Source: Brachyspira sp. SAP_772 (GTDB taxonomy: Bacteria > Spirochaetota > Brachyspiria > Brachyspirales > Brachyspiraceae). Taken from it: a stretch of 64,000 nt of DNA. Under the pieces are notes generated by a model. That model made no database searches. It was not told where the DNA came from and saw nothing but the letters and a program-made list of their open reading frames with translations. A program made the position numbers and the translations under genes. The stretch lies in contig NZ_VYIX01000002.1 in assembly GCF_009755885.1 (NCBI RefSeq), positions 289,957 through 353,956 of the forward strand. The letters run 5' to 3'. The first letter of the stretch is position 1. Each line of letters starts with the position of its first letter. Below, one piece after another: positions 56,737 to 64,000 of this stretch.

Positions 56737-57834
56737 ATGCGTTATCTTAGTTTGATTTTTATACTTATTTTTAATATATCTTTTTTATTTTCTCAAAATA
56801 CTAACACTGGTAAACTAGACCAACTGTTAGATTATTCAAGTACAGGAAATATTAATGGAATAAGAAGATTAATTTCTGACGGTTCTATTTCTAGCTATAT
56901 AGATTTTGGTGATATGCAGGGGCATAATGCTTTAATGACAGCCACTTTTAGAGGATATAAAGACATAGTTGTTTTGCTTTTATCTCAGAAAATAGATGTT
57001 AATGCCACTTGTATACATGGAAAAACTGCTTTAACTTATGCAGCAGAAAATGGATATGTTGATATAGCTTCTTATTTGCTTGCTAAGAATGCTAATCCAA
57101 ATATAAAAGTTAATAACGGCACTACGGCTTTACTTCAGGCAGCTGGCAAGGGATATTATACTATAACAGAAATGATTATTAATGCTGGTGCTGATGTTAA
57201 TATGGCTGGTCTTTATATTAATCCTGATGATGCAAATTATAATATGACTCCTCTTATGGTTGCTGCTTATAATAATCATGACGATATAATTAAACTATTG
57301 CTTGATAATGGAAGTGAGATAAATAAAGTTAATAATGTTGGAGCTAATGCTTTATTTTATGCTATAGCTAAGGGCAATGGAGAAGTAGCTAAAATGCTTC
57401 TTGAGAGAAATGCTGATGCTAATGTAGTATCTAGTTATGGGTATTATGGAAATATTACAACACTTGCTTTAGCTTCATCTTTGGGTTTGAATGATATAGT
57501 GTCATCACTTTTAATAGGTAAGGCTGACATTAATTATAGAATGGCAGATGGAAGAACTGCTTTAATATGGGCTAGCATATCTGGCAAGAAGGATATTGTT
57601 TTATCATTAATTAATGCTAATGCTGATATAAATATTAAAGATAATGACGGTAAAACTGCTTTGATGTTTGCCGCAGAAAATGGAGATTATGATTCTGTAC
57701 AATATTTACTTGACGGCGGTGCAGATTTGACTATAGTAGATAACTTATCAAAAAATGCTTTAATGTATGCTATGGAAAATGGCAACACAGATATAGTTGA
57801 TTTAATTACAAAAAGAAGCTTGGCAAAAAAATAA
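56737..57834 (+). CDS. Exported ankyrin-repeat protein
   Basis: 365 residues from ATG 56737, GAGGA 8 bases upstream; an in-frame start at 56704 is not supported. A signal peptide (about 1-19, SFLFS) is followed by nine or so ankyrin repeats of the form 'G.TAL..AA..G..D.V..LL..GAD.N', such as DGKTALMFAAENGDYDSVQY. Ankyrin proteins bind other proteins; in this group of bacteria they are numerous. The protein is likely periplasmic or surface-located. Partner unknown. Confidence 0.92.
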   Translation: MRYLSLIFILIFNISFLFSQNTNTGKLDQLLDYSSTGNINGIRRLISDGSISSYIDFGDMQGHNALMTATFRGYKDIVVLLLSQKIDVNATCIHGKTALTYAAENGYVDIASYLLAKNANPNIKVNNGTTALLQAAGKGYYTITEMIINAGADVNMAGLYINPDDANYNMTPLMVAAYNNHDDIIKLLLDNGSEINKVNNVGANALFYAIAKGNGEVAKMLLERNADANVVSSYGYYGNITTLALASSLGLNDIVSSLLIGKADINYRMADGRTALIWASISGKKDIVLSLINANADINIKDNDGKTALMFAAENGDYDSVQYLLDGGADLTIVDNLSKNALMYAMENGNTDIVDLITKRSLAKK

Positions 57835-57878
57835 AGTTATTGAATAAATATAGAAAGTGTATGGGGTTTAGATATATA

Positions 57879-57912
57879 AAAAGGCTTTGAACTAAATGTT
57901 TAAAGCCTTTTC
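57879..57912. terminator. Bidirectional terminator between convergent genes
   Basis: AAAAGGCTTTGAAC pairs with GTTTAAAGCCTTTT over 14 bp (one G-T), with T/A runs on both sides. Confidence 0.88.
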
Positions 57913-57936
57913 TATTTTTAAATCTTATATTTACTA

Positions 57937-58296
57937 TTATTGTTTTTTCAATGTTCCACTACCGGCAGTAGATCCAGATAAAATGAAAATTCCAGCAGTA
58001 TCGCTAGTAAATGTTAGAGTGAGAATAGATTCACCTTCATTTGCTGGAGTAAATTTTACTTCATAAGTTTCATTTCCTTTATCTGTTACATTTGTACTTT
58101 TATCGTTATTAAAAGTTACAGTTCCATCATTTGATATAGTTATAGTTGCATTTACTGTAGTAGGTGCAAGTTCCCAAGTTCCAGCATAATATCCTAAACC
58201 TTTGCTAGAGCCTGTTTTATCTGAATTGCTGCAGCTTATGGACAAAATACCAACTAAAAACAAAATCGAAGTTAAACTTAATAATTTTTTACTCAT
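57937..58296 (-). CDS. Small lipoprotein, paralogue 1
   Basis: 119 residues. Lipobox SISC near residue 22 (MSKKLLSLTSILFLVGILSI precedes it), a short linker, then a single beta-rich domain of the form GYYAGTWELAPTT...ITISNDGTVTF...GTLKKQ. No family is recognised; it looks like a small lipocalin-like or beta-sandwich domain. AGGAAA precedes the start. Clearly related to the gene just upstream on the same strand. Confidence 0.8.
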   Translation of the reverse strand: MSKKLLSLTSILFLVGILSISCSNSDKTGSSKGLGYYAGTWELAPTTVNATITISNDGTVTFNNDKSTNVTDKGNETYEVKFTPANEGESILTLTFTSDTAGIFILSGSTAGSGTLKKQ

Positions 58297-58324
58297 ATTT
58301 TAATTTCCTATTTTTATTTATTCA

Positions 58325-58768
58325 TTAATTATTTTTTGATATAGTCCCACTTCCAAAATCTTCATCCGTTATATTACCAGAATTATCAGATTCAAAAGTA
58401 ATAGTAATATTAGAAGGATCGACAGTTGAACCATGTTGCACAGTCATAGTATATGTATTTTCAGAACCTTGTATATTTTCAGCTTTTGTTTCTCCAGCTT
58501 CATCTTTTATTTTTACACTGCTATCAGTACTTATAATAATATCATAAGTAGTTAGACCTCCGTCAAATGTGGCTGTCCAAGTGCCGGCATATTTTGCTAT
58601 GCCTTGAGGAGTTGTTCCGCCATCACCAATACCGCCTGTTCCAGAACCGCTTCCATTATTACTACTATTATTATCACCGCTTCCTGTTTTATTTGTATTA
58701 CTGCAGCTTAAAACAAGAATGCTGCTCAAAAATAATATACCAAACACACTTAAAAATTTTTTACTCAT
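58325..58768 (-). CDS. Small lipoprotein, paralogue 2
   Basis: 147 residues. Lipobox VLSC near residue 22, then a low-complexity Asn/Ser/Gly linker (about 27-55), then a domain matching paralogue 1: KYAGTWTATFDG...IISTDSSVKI...GSGTISKNN. AGGAGAG lies before the start, and 28 bases separate its stop from the next gene. The tandem pair likely arose by duplication; the linker length differs. Probably outer-membrane anchored. Confidence 0.8.
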   Translation of the reverse strand: MSKKFLSVFGILFLSSILVLSCSNTNKTGSGDNNSSNNGSGSGTGGIGDGGTTPQGIAKYAGTWTATFDGGLTTYDIIISTDSSVKIKDEAGETKAENIQGSENTYTMTVQHGSTVDPSNITITFESDNSGNITDEDFGSGTISKNN

Positions 58769-58887
58769 ATTTTACTCTCCTTTTTACTTTTACTAAATAT
58801 AACAAAAATACTGCTTTTTCAAATATATTTTTCATTATAATTACTTATATTTAACACTTATATTATATATTAAAAAAATGGAATATT

Positions 58888-59358
58888 ATGAATAAATATA
58901 CTAAAAAAATAGAAAATGAAATATATTATCTTATCAAAAAAAAGAATCCAACAATTGAAGAAATAAGTAAAGAACTAAATATAAGCTATGATAAATTAAA
59001 AAGCTATATTAACAAATCGAGCAAAAAATATAAAAAAAGTTTAATAAAAAAAATAAGAAAAGCAAAAGATGAATATTTTATTGATGCCAAAATAAAAATA
59101 GAAAATGCCTTAATAAAAAAGTCATTAGGGTATTATAGTAAAGATATTATAAAAGAGATAAAAACAGATAAAGAAGGCAATGAATCAAAAACTAAAAAAA
59201 TAGTTTATAAATATAACCCACCAAATGAAAGAGCAATTATAGTATTTTTTGAATTATTAAAAAAGCGTTATGATAAAAGGCTAGAATATATAAGAAAAAA
59301 AAGAGAAGAGAGAGAAAACAATAATAAAATAAATATAAGAGTAGGGTTTGACAATTAA
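58888..59358 (+). CDS. Phage terminase small-subunit-like protein
   Basis: 156 residues, very Lys-rich. The N-terminus (TIEEISKELNISYDKLKSYI) is a helix-turn-helix. The middle ALIKKSLGYYSKDIIKEIKT with KIVYKYNPPNERAIIVFFEL fits the 'A..krA.GY.. ... K...p.d..Ai...L' pattern of phage small terminases. It recognises packaging sites in phages. It lies 214 bases upstream of the large subunit. The call rests on that pattern and the neighbour. Confidence 0.75.
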   Translation: MNKYTKKIENEIYYLIKKKNPTIEEISKELNISYDKLKSYINKSSKKYKKSLIKKIRKAKDEYFIDAKIKIENALIKKSLGYYSKDIIKEIKTDKEGNESKTKKIVYKYNPPNERAIIVFFELLKKRYDKRLEYIRKKREERENNNKINIRVGFDN

Positions 59359-59572
59359 TAAAAATGTATGCACATGTATTTTTTAAGTTACTAAAGAAAA
59401 TAACATATATATTTTTATACTTAAAAAATTATCATTTATTAACGCATGATAAGTATACTCTATAAATAAAAATAATTTTGATTAGTAATTATTTTTATAT
59501 TTTTATCTTCACACCGTGCGTGCGGAAAATTTTTTATAATTACTTATAATCTTTATACATTTGAGATAATTT

Positions 59573-60943
59573 ATGAATATTAATATAAACATTTTAAAAC
59601 CTTTTGAAAAATGGATTAATACTGAAAAACGACTAAAAATAGCATTCGGAGGACGAGGAGGCGGAAAAAGTGAATCTATTGCAAGGATACTAATAGCTAA
59701 AAGCTTTGAAATTAATGGAGTGATATTGTGTGCTAGAGAGATTCAAAAGTCTATTTCTTATTCAACTTATCCTCTTCTTATAAGCATTATAAAAGAACTT
59801 AATTTAAATGAGTTTTTTATGGTAAAAAGAAATGAGATAATAAACAAAATAACAAACTCTAAATTTATATTTTTAGGTATTAGAGAATGTTCTATAGAAG
59901 AAATTAAATCTATTTATAATGTAAGAATATGTTTTATAGAAGAAGCCCAAACTCTCACACAAAGAAGCTACGAAATATTAGAGCCTTCCATAAGGGCTGA
60001 TAAAAGTGAGATATGGCTTGCATTTAATCCTCGCTTTGAAACTGATTTTATTTATAGGGTTGTAAGTCAATTTAGTTTATATAATAAAGTCTATAGAGAT
60101 AAAACAAACAAAGAGTATTATTATAAAGAATATGAGGATGCTAATATATTAATTACTTTTATTAACTATGACGGCAATTATTATTTTAGCGACATACTAA
60201 ATAAATCAAGATTATCCACATTAAAGCTTATGCCAAAAATGTATGAACATATATGGCTCGGCAAAATAAAAAATAAACAGGGAAAAGTTTTTTTGTATTC
60301 AAAATTAAAGTTCTATGATGAAAATAAAGAAAGAGAGAAAATATATTCTTATGAACATAAAGCGATAGTAGACCCTGCATTTGGGGAGTATAACTGTTTT
60401 ACTGCTGTTATAGTGTATACACAAATCAATAATGATATTTATTTGATAGACAGCGGACTTATGCGTAATGATTCAAACTCAACAACTGATGAAAGCATAA
60501 CAAATTTTTTAGCAAATAGAAACGTTAAAAAAATATTCTGCGAAAGTAATTTTGCTCAAAAAGAATTAGTTAAAAGACTTGAGAAACATTTTGAAGTAAC
60601 GCCGTTTTTTGTGCATAAAAATAAAATAGAGAGAATAGTAAATGCAAGTTATGTGATATATGAAAGGGTGTATTTCCCTATGGGCTGGCAGGAAGTGCCT
60701 GAGGGCTCTGATACCGATAAATGGCTTCAAACTAATAATGGACGCGGATATATAGCTCTTCGTCAATTGCTTAATTTTGATGATTCTATAAGCAGTATTA
60801 AAGGAGATGTTTTTAGTTATTTGGATTTTCCAGATGCTTTATCAAGCTTAATAAACTTTGGAATGGAAGAGGCAGAAGATAATGGAAGAATTGAAGGAGA
60901 AGATAAAAATAATAGTTTGATGGATTTTATTTTTGGGAATTAA
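59573..60943 (+). CDS. Phage terminase large subunit
   Basis: 456 residues. Walker A GGRGGGKS at 26-33, Walker B ICFIEEAQ at 120-127, then IWLAFNPRFETDFI as the motif-III-like strand. The nuclease half has AIVDPAFGEYNCFTAVIV, LIDSGL and FCESNFA with acidic residues, ending FLDFPDAL-like (here YLDFPDALSSL). It packages DNA into heads by ATP hydrolysis and cutting. PBSX/Terminase_3-type. No portal, protease or capsid gene is adjacent; a repeat block follows immediately. Confidence 0.92.
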   Translation: MNININILKPFEKWINTEKRLKIAFGGRGGGKSESIARILIAKSFEINGVILCAREIQKSISYSTYPLLISIIKELNLNEFFMVKRNEIINKITNSKFIFLGIRECSIEEIKSIYNVRICFIEEAQTLTQRSYEILEPSIRADKSEIWLAFNPRFETDFIYRVVSQFSLYNKVYRDKTNKEYYYKEYEDANILITFINYDGNYYFSDILNKSRLSTLKLMPKMYEHIWLGKIKNKQGKVFLYSKLKFYDENKEREKIYSYEHKAIVDPAFGEYNCFTAVIVYTQINNDIYLIDSGLMRNDSNSTTDESITNFLANRNVKKIFCESNFAQKELVKRLEKHFEVTPFFVHKNKIERIVNASYVIYERVYFPMGWQEVPEGSDTDKWLQTNNGRGYIALRQLLNFDDSISSIKGDVFSYLDFPDALSSLINFGMEEAEDNGRIEGEDKNNSLMDFIFGN

Positions 60944-60949
60944 TTTTTT

Positions 60950-61545
60950 TATTGTTCTTTTTCCCACGTACGAGCTGTACCACCTTGCCGCACGATAATG
61001 CTATGCTTCAATTATAGCTTCTTATACGTGCGGAGGAATACCTTTTAATATACAATTAAATTATAAAATTTATAATAAAATGCAGTTCTTTTGGTTCTTT
61101 TATACCAATACCGAGTAGGTGCCTATCGGCAAAAGAAGTGGGGCTCGGGGACTAGTCCCCGCAAATAAAAAACTAAAAAAATATCTTTGATAAAATTAAA
61201 GTTCTCAATATATATAATAAGTTTTTTATTCAACTTTTTTGTCGCTCTCGCTGTGAGGACTTCGTCAAAAAGTTGCAAAAAACGCAAATACTATAGCTTT
61301 ATATGTTTTGAAATATGTATAAAGTGTAAGGTAATGCAAATATTTTAGCTAAAACAATGCAGTTCTTTTGCTTCTTTTATACCAATACCGAGTAGGTGCC
61401 TATCGGCAAAAGAAGTGGGGGTGCGGGGGCTAGTCCCCGCAAATAATAAAAAACTTAAAATTTTCTTGTTCTTTTTCCCGCAGCAAAAAGAACCAAAAAG
61501 TGCAAGTGTTATAGCTTTATATCTTTGAAATATATAAAGCTAAAA
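60950..61545. repeat. Mosaic repeat block between terminase and tail-protein genes
   Basis: CCCAC plus GTACGAGCTGTACCACC at 60963-60985, a 46-base unit at 60988-61033, and a TGCAGTTCTTTTGGTTC module at 61081-61165 with cassette GTAGGTGCCTATCGGC (unit 61110-61130). A CTTTTTTGTCGCTCTCG variant lies at 61233, a second TGCAGTTC module at 61359-61445 with the same cassette (61387-61407), and a CCCGCAGCAAAAAG module at 61476-61503. It separates two phage-type genes by 645 bases. Confidence 0.88.
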
Positions 61546-61588
61546 TAATATCTATATCTTGTATAATATATATAAAAAAGGAGCATAT

Positions 61589-62698
61589 ATGGACAATAAT
61601 TTAAACTATATAAAAGAAATGAATGAAGAACTTCTTAAAACTCAATCTTATATAGGGGGGATAAGTAATGTTATTGGCGTTGAACTAAAAGAAAGCTCTA
61701 ATGTTGCTGCTGACTCCATTAACTTAATTAAAGAAAACATAAACCAAATAGATATTAAAACGCTTTCTTCTGATATTAATAGCGTTCTTTCAAGTACATC
61801 AACTTTGTATGGAAGCATATCATCAAGCTTCTTTTCGTTTTTTGATTATGACTTGAGTGTTTATGACAATGCTATTAATGAAGCTAAACAAAAGCTTGAA
61901 GACTTTAATAATTATCAAAATGAACTTAGAGAAAGCAATAAAGAAAAAGAAGATGGGTATTATAATGATTTTTTAGCTAGGTTAGATGAAGAGTTAGAAC
62001 TTGCTATAGAAAATAATGATTTGATGAGTGCTGAGGCTATAAGAATAAAAAAAGAAGAAATAGCAAAAAAAAGAGAAGAAGAAAATAAATTATTGTTATT
62101 AGAAAAAGAGAGTAATGCTCAAAAAGAATTATTAGAGAGAAATTTAGCGGAAGCAGAATATAAGAAAGATTATGCAAAATGGGAAAATGAAGTTAAATTA
62201 GCAGAAATGGAAAAGAGTAAAGCTATTGCTGATGCTGTGTTAATACCTTCTCTTGCAATAGCAAAATCTGCATTAGGTGTTGCTACTTCTTTTGCTGAGG
62301 GGGGCTTAGTTGGATTTGCTGCAGGTTTAGCTGTTTCTGCTACAACTATTGCTTCTGCTGTTTCGGCGGCTTCTGGTATAGTATCTTCAACCAATGCTCT
62401 AGATACTTTGAAATCTAATCCTCCAACTCCTCCAAAGTTTGCTTTTGGTACTACAGGTTACACCATTCCAGAGGGAGGCTCTGCAATAGTTGGAGAAATG
62501 GGGGCTGAGATTGTTAGAAATAATGCGGGTAAAATAACAGTTCAAAGTAATGCTCAGTTAAATGATAATTATAATTCAAGAGATACTATGCATATAGAAA
62601 ATGTAATTTTTAATGTTTCTCAAGTATTAACAGAAGAAGAAGTTTATAAGTATATGAATAATTATAAATATAGAAACTCACAAATGTATGTAAGATAA
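61589..62698 (+). CDS. Phage tail tape-measure-like protein
   Basis: 369 residues from ATG 61589 with GGAG 6 bases upstream. A helical coiled-coil region (about 90-215, rich in Glu, Lys and Ala) is followed by a Gly/Ala-rich hydrophobic stretch (about 222-275) and a C-terminal block FAFGTTGYTIPEGGSAIVGE with MGAEIVRNNAGK, typical of tape-measure C-termini ('..G....GG.AlVGE.GPElv'). It is short for a complete tape measure, so a truncated or specialised tail protein is possible. No other tail genes are adjacent. Confidence 0.75.
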   Translation: MDNNLNYIKEMNEELLKTQSYIGGISNVIGVELKESSNVAADSINLIKENINQIDIKTLSSDINSVLSSTSTLYGSISSSFFSFFDYDLSVYDNAINEAKQKLEDFNNYQNELRESNKEKEDGYYNDFLARLDEELELAIENNDLMSAEAIRIKKEEIAKKREEENKLLLLEKESNAQKELLERNLAEAEYKKDYAKWENEVKLAEMEKSKAIADAVLIPSLAIAKSALGVATSFAEGGLVGFAAGLAVSATTIASAVSAASGIVSSTNALDTLKSNPPTPPKFAFGTTGYTIPEGGSAIVGEMGAEIVRNNAGKITVQSNAQLNDNYNSRDTMHIENVIFNVSQVLTEEEVYKYMNNYKYRNSQMYVR

Positions 62699-62726
62699 GT
62701 GATAAAAGTTATACCGCTTATCTTAC
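62690..62726. terminator. Hairpin between the tail-protein and AGCS genes
   Basis: GTAAGATAAG pairs exactly with CTTATCTTAC with a 17-base loop. It overlaps the tail-protein stop codon. T runs are weak, so its terminator role is likely but not certain. Confidence 0.55.
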
Positions 62727-62748
62727 ATAATATTATTACAAAAATTAA

Positions 62749-64000
62749 TTATTCGTTTCCATTCCATTGACTAATAGCATTATCATTAGATAAATCTGAA
62801 ATAGAGCTTTTATTAAATTTAGGTTCTTTATGTTCTTTTAATTGTGATACATAATGTTTTGTAAGCAAGTATACTGGTTTATTAAGTATTATCATTATTA
62901 TAATGTTTAATAAAGCCATAAAGCCCATAAACATATCACCTGCTCCCCAAATAGTTTTAAATTCTGCCAATGAACCAGCAAATACCATTACTATAGTCAT
63001 AAGTCCTACTATGATATATGATGCAAAATTATCTTTTACAGCAGCAGCACCTGTTTTTATATAGAAAAAATTTCCAAGTATAGAACTATATGAGAAAAAC
63101 AATATACATACAGTGATAAATATAGAACCAAAACTTCCTAAATGTGATTCCATAGCATATTGAAATAAATTAATACCTTCTATGTTTTTAACTTCTTTCA
63201 TAGCTTCAGGAGATAATAAAAGTATAAAACCTGAAATAGAACATATTAACAAAGTATCTGTAAATACAGAGAACATTTGTATTAGTCCCTGTTTACAAGG
63301 GTGAGAAGTATGAGCAGCAGCAGCAGCGTGAGGAGCACCCCCCATACCAGCTTCGTTTGAGAATAATCCTCTTTTTAATCCGTTTGAAATTGTAACTCCT
63401 ATAGCACCGCCAAAAATTGCACTAGGTTTGAATGCTTGCACAAATATATTTTGAAATACTGAAGGAACTGAAGGTAAATTAGTGAAGAATATAAAAAGCC
63501 CCATTAATATATAAGGTATTGCCATAATAGGAACTATAAATACGCATGCATGTGTTATAGTGTCTCTCTTTTTGCTGAATAATATTAATGCTGTGATGAT
63601 TGTCAATATTGTAGCAGTAATTATTACAGATACATTATATTTTGATAAAGCATTTGATATAGTATTTGCTTGAACTCCGTTAAAAGTAGTGTAGGTAAAT
63701 ATCATACATAAAGCAAAGAGTATTGCAAGCACAGGTTTTTTTAATTTGCTTTTTATGTAGAAAGAAGCTCCACCTATAAACTTACCCATAGAATCTTTTT
63801 CTTTATATAATTGAGCAAGTGTACTTTCTGAAAAAGCTAAGCTTCCTCCCAAAAGAGCCATTATCCACATCCAAAATAAAGCACCCGGTCCGCCTGCAGA
63901 AACAGCTCCCATAACACCAGTAATGTTTCCTGTACCTACTCTTGAAGCAGTACTTATACAAAAACTTACAAATCCTGAAACTCCATCACCTTTTTCATGT
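62749..64000 (-). CDS. Sodium:alanine symporter (AGCS family), 5' end outside the window
   Basis: The reading frame continues to the window edge, so the N-terminus is missing; 416 residues are visible. ISTASRVGTGNITGVMGAV is the AGCS signature, followed by GGPGALFWMWIMALLGG, GLKRGLFSNEAGMGGAPHAA and a C-terminal soluble tail. It imports alanine or glycine with Na+ at the inner membrane. The ATG at 63910-63912 is internal, not the start. Confidence 0.93.
   Translation of the reverse strand, partial: HEKGDGVSGFVSFCISTASRVGTGNITGVMGAVSAGGPGALFWMWIMALLGGSLAFSESTLAQLYKEKDSMGKFIGGASFYIKSKLKKPVLAILFALCMIFTYTTFNGVQANTISNALSKYNVSVIITATILTIITALILFSKKRDTITHACVFIVPIMAIPYILMGLFIFFTNLPSVPSVFQNIFVQAFKPSAIFGGAIGVTISNGLKRGLFSNEAGMGGAPHAAAAAHTSHPCKQGLIQMFSVFTDTLLICSISGFILLLSPEAMKEVKNIEGINLFQYAMESHLGSFGSIFITVCILFFSYSSILGNFFYIKTGAAAVKDNFASYIIVGLMTIVMVFAGSLAEFKTIWGAGDMFMGFMALLNIIIMIILNKPVYLLTKHYVSQLKEHKEPKFNKSSISDLSNDNAISQWNGNE

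Noticed and set aside
58888-62698. Complete prophage
   Set aside because: Only packaging and one tail-like gene are present; no integrase, repressor, capsid, portal or lysis gene is seen, and flanks are host-like.

Overview
The window looks like chromosome of a Brachyspira-type spirochaete. The basis is composition and gene content, not a database match: very high A+T, short AT-rich intergenic gaps, TTGACA/TATAAT promoters with 16-17 bp spacers, BspA-like leucine-rich-repeat and ankyrin proteins with export signals, a BatA-type VWA protein, a GH57 glucan-branching enzyme, several Na+-coupled carboxylate/amino-acid symporters, and a distinctive family of GC-richer modular repeats in the intergenic gaps. 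Most genes are housekeeping or metabolic. The accessory parts are a DUF262/DUF1524 restriction-type gene, phage-type genes near the right end, and the repeats.

Layout. 1-3.5 kb: the end of an unknown gene, an RsbW-like kinase, a PP2C-like protein with altered metal ligands, and the GH57 enzyme. 4-10.7 kb: tRNA-Leu(TAA) with a small membrane protein, BatA overlapping a DUF2752 protein, membrane proteins, and two convergent DAACS symporters separated by two copies of one repeat. 10.9-15.4 kb: FtsH with an NlpC/P60 protein, a DUF4390 protein, tmRNA and a GNAT enzyme. 15.8-27 kb: rarA, trmD, an M50 protease, an envelope-type gene row (YtxH, DUF948-like, SurA-like, outer-membrane-like), a DegT-family aminotransferase and ispE. 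27-34 kb: an NSS transporter with a MarR regulator; a cysteine-cluster protein, a radical-SAM-like protein without its cluster cysteines and a NUDIX enzyme; then scpB.

34.9-41 kb: xylB, then an FMN riboswitch with terminator ahead of ribD, ribE, ribBA and ribH. Every intergenic gap among the rib genes carries a repeat module, and a strong terminator follows ribBA. 41-49 kb: a DAACS symporter, a divergent 6-phospho-beta-glucosidase / PTS EIIC pair, a U32 protein and an Ldh-family oxidoreductase. 49-55 kb: a small zinc ribbon, the DUF262/DUF1524 protein, and a LicT-controlled beta-glucoside PTS with a RAT/terminator leader and a second RAT-like element before the transporter. 55-64 kb: LRR lipoprotein, ankyrin protein, two paralogous lipoproteins, terminase small and large subunits, a tape-measure-like tail protein, and a 5'-truncated AGCS symporter.

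The strongest unexplained signal is the repeat system: about sixteen intergenic blocks built from recurring modules. One is a unit with CCGCACG / CGTGCGG ends that is 46 bp in most copies; another is an ~83 bp unit with related ends and variable interior. Short GC-rich cassettes of about 20 bp are present in some module copies and absent from others at the same site, as if inserted. No transposase is linked to them in this window. All functional assignments are by reading motifs; no similarity search was run.
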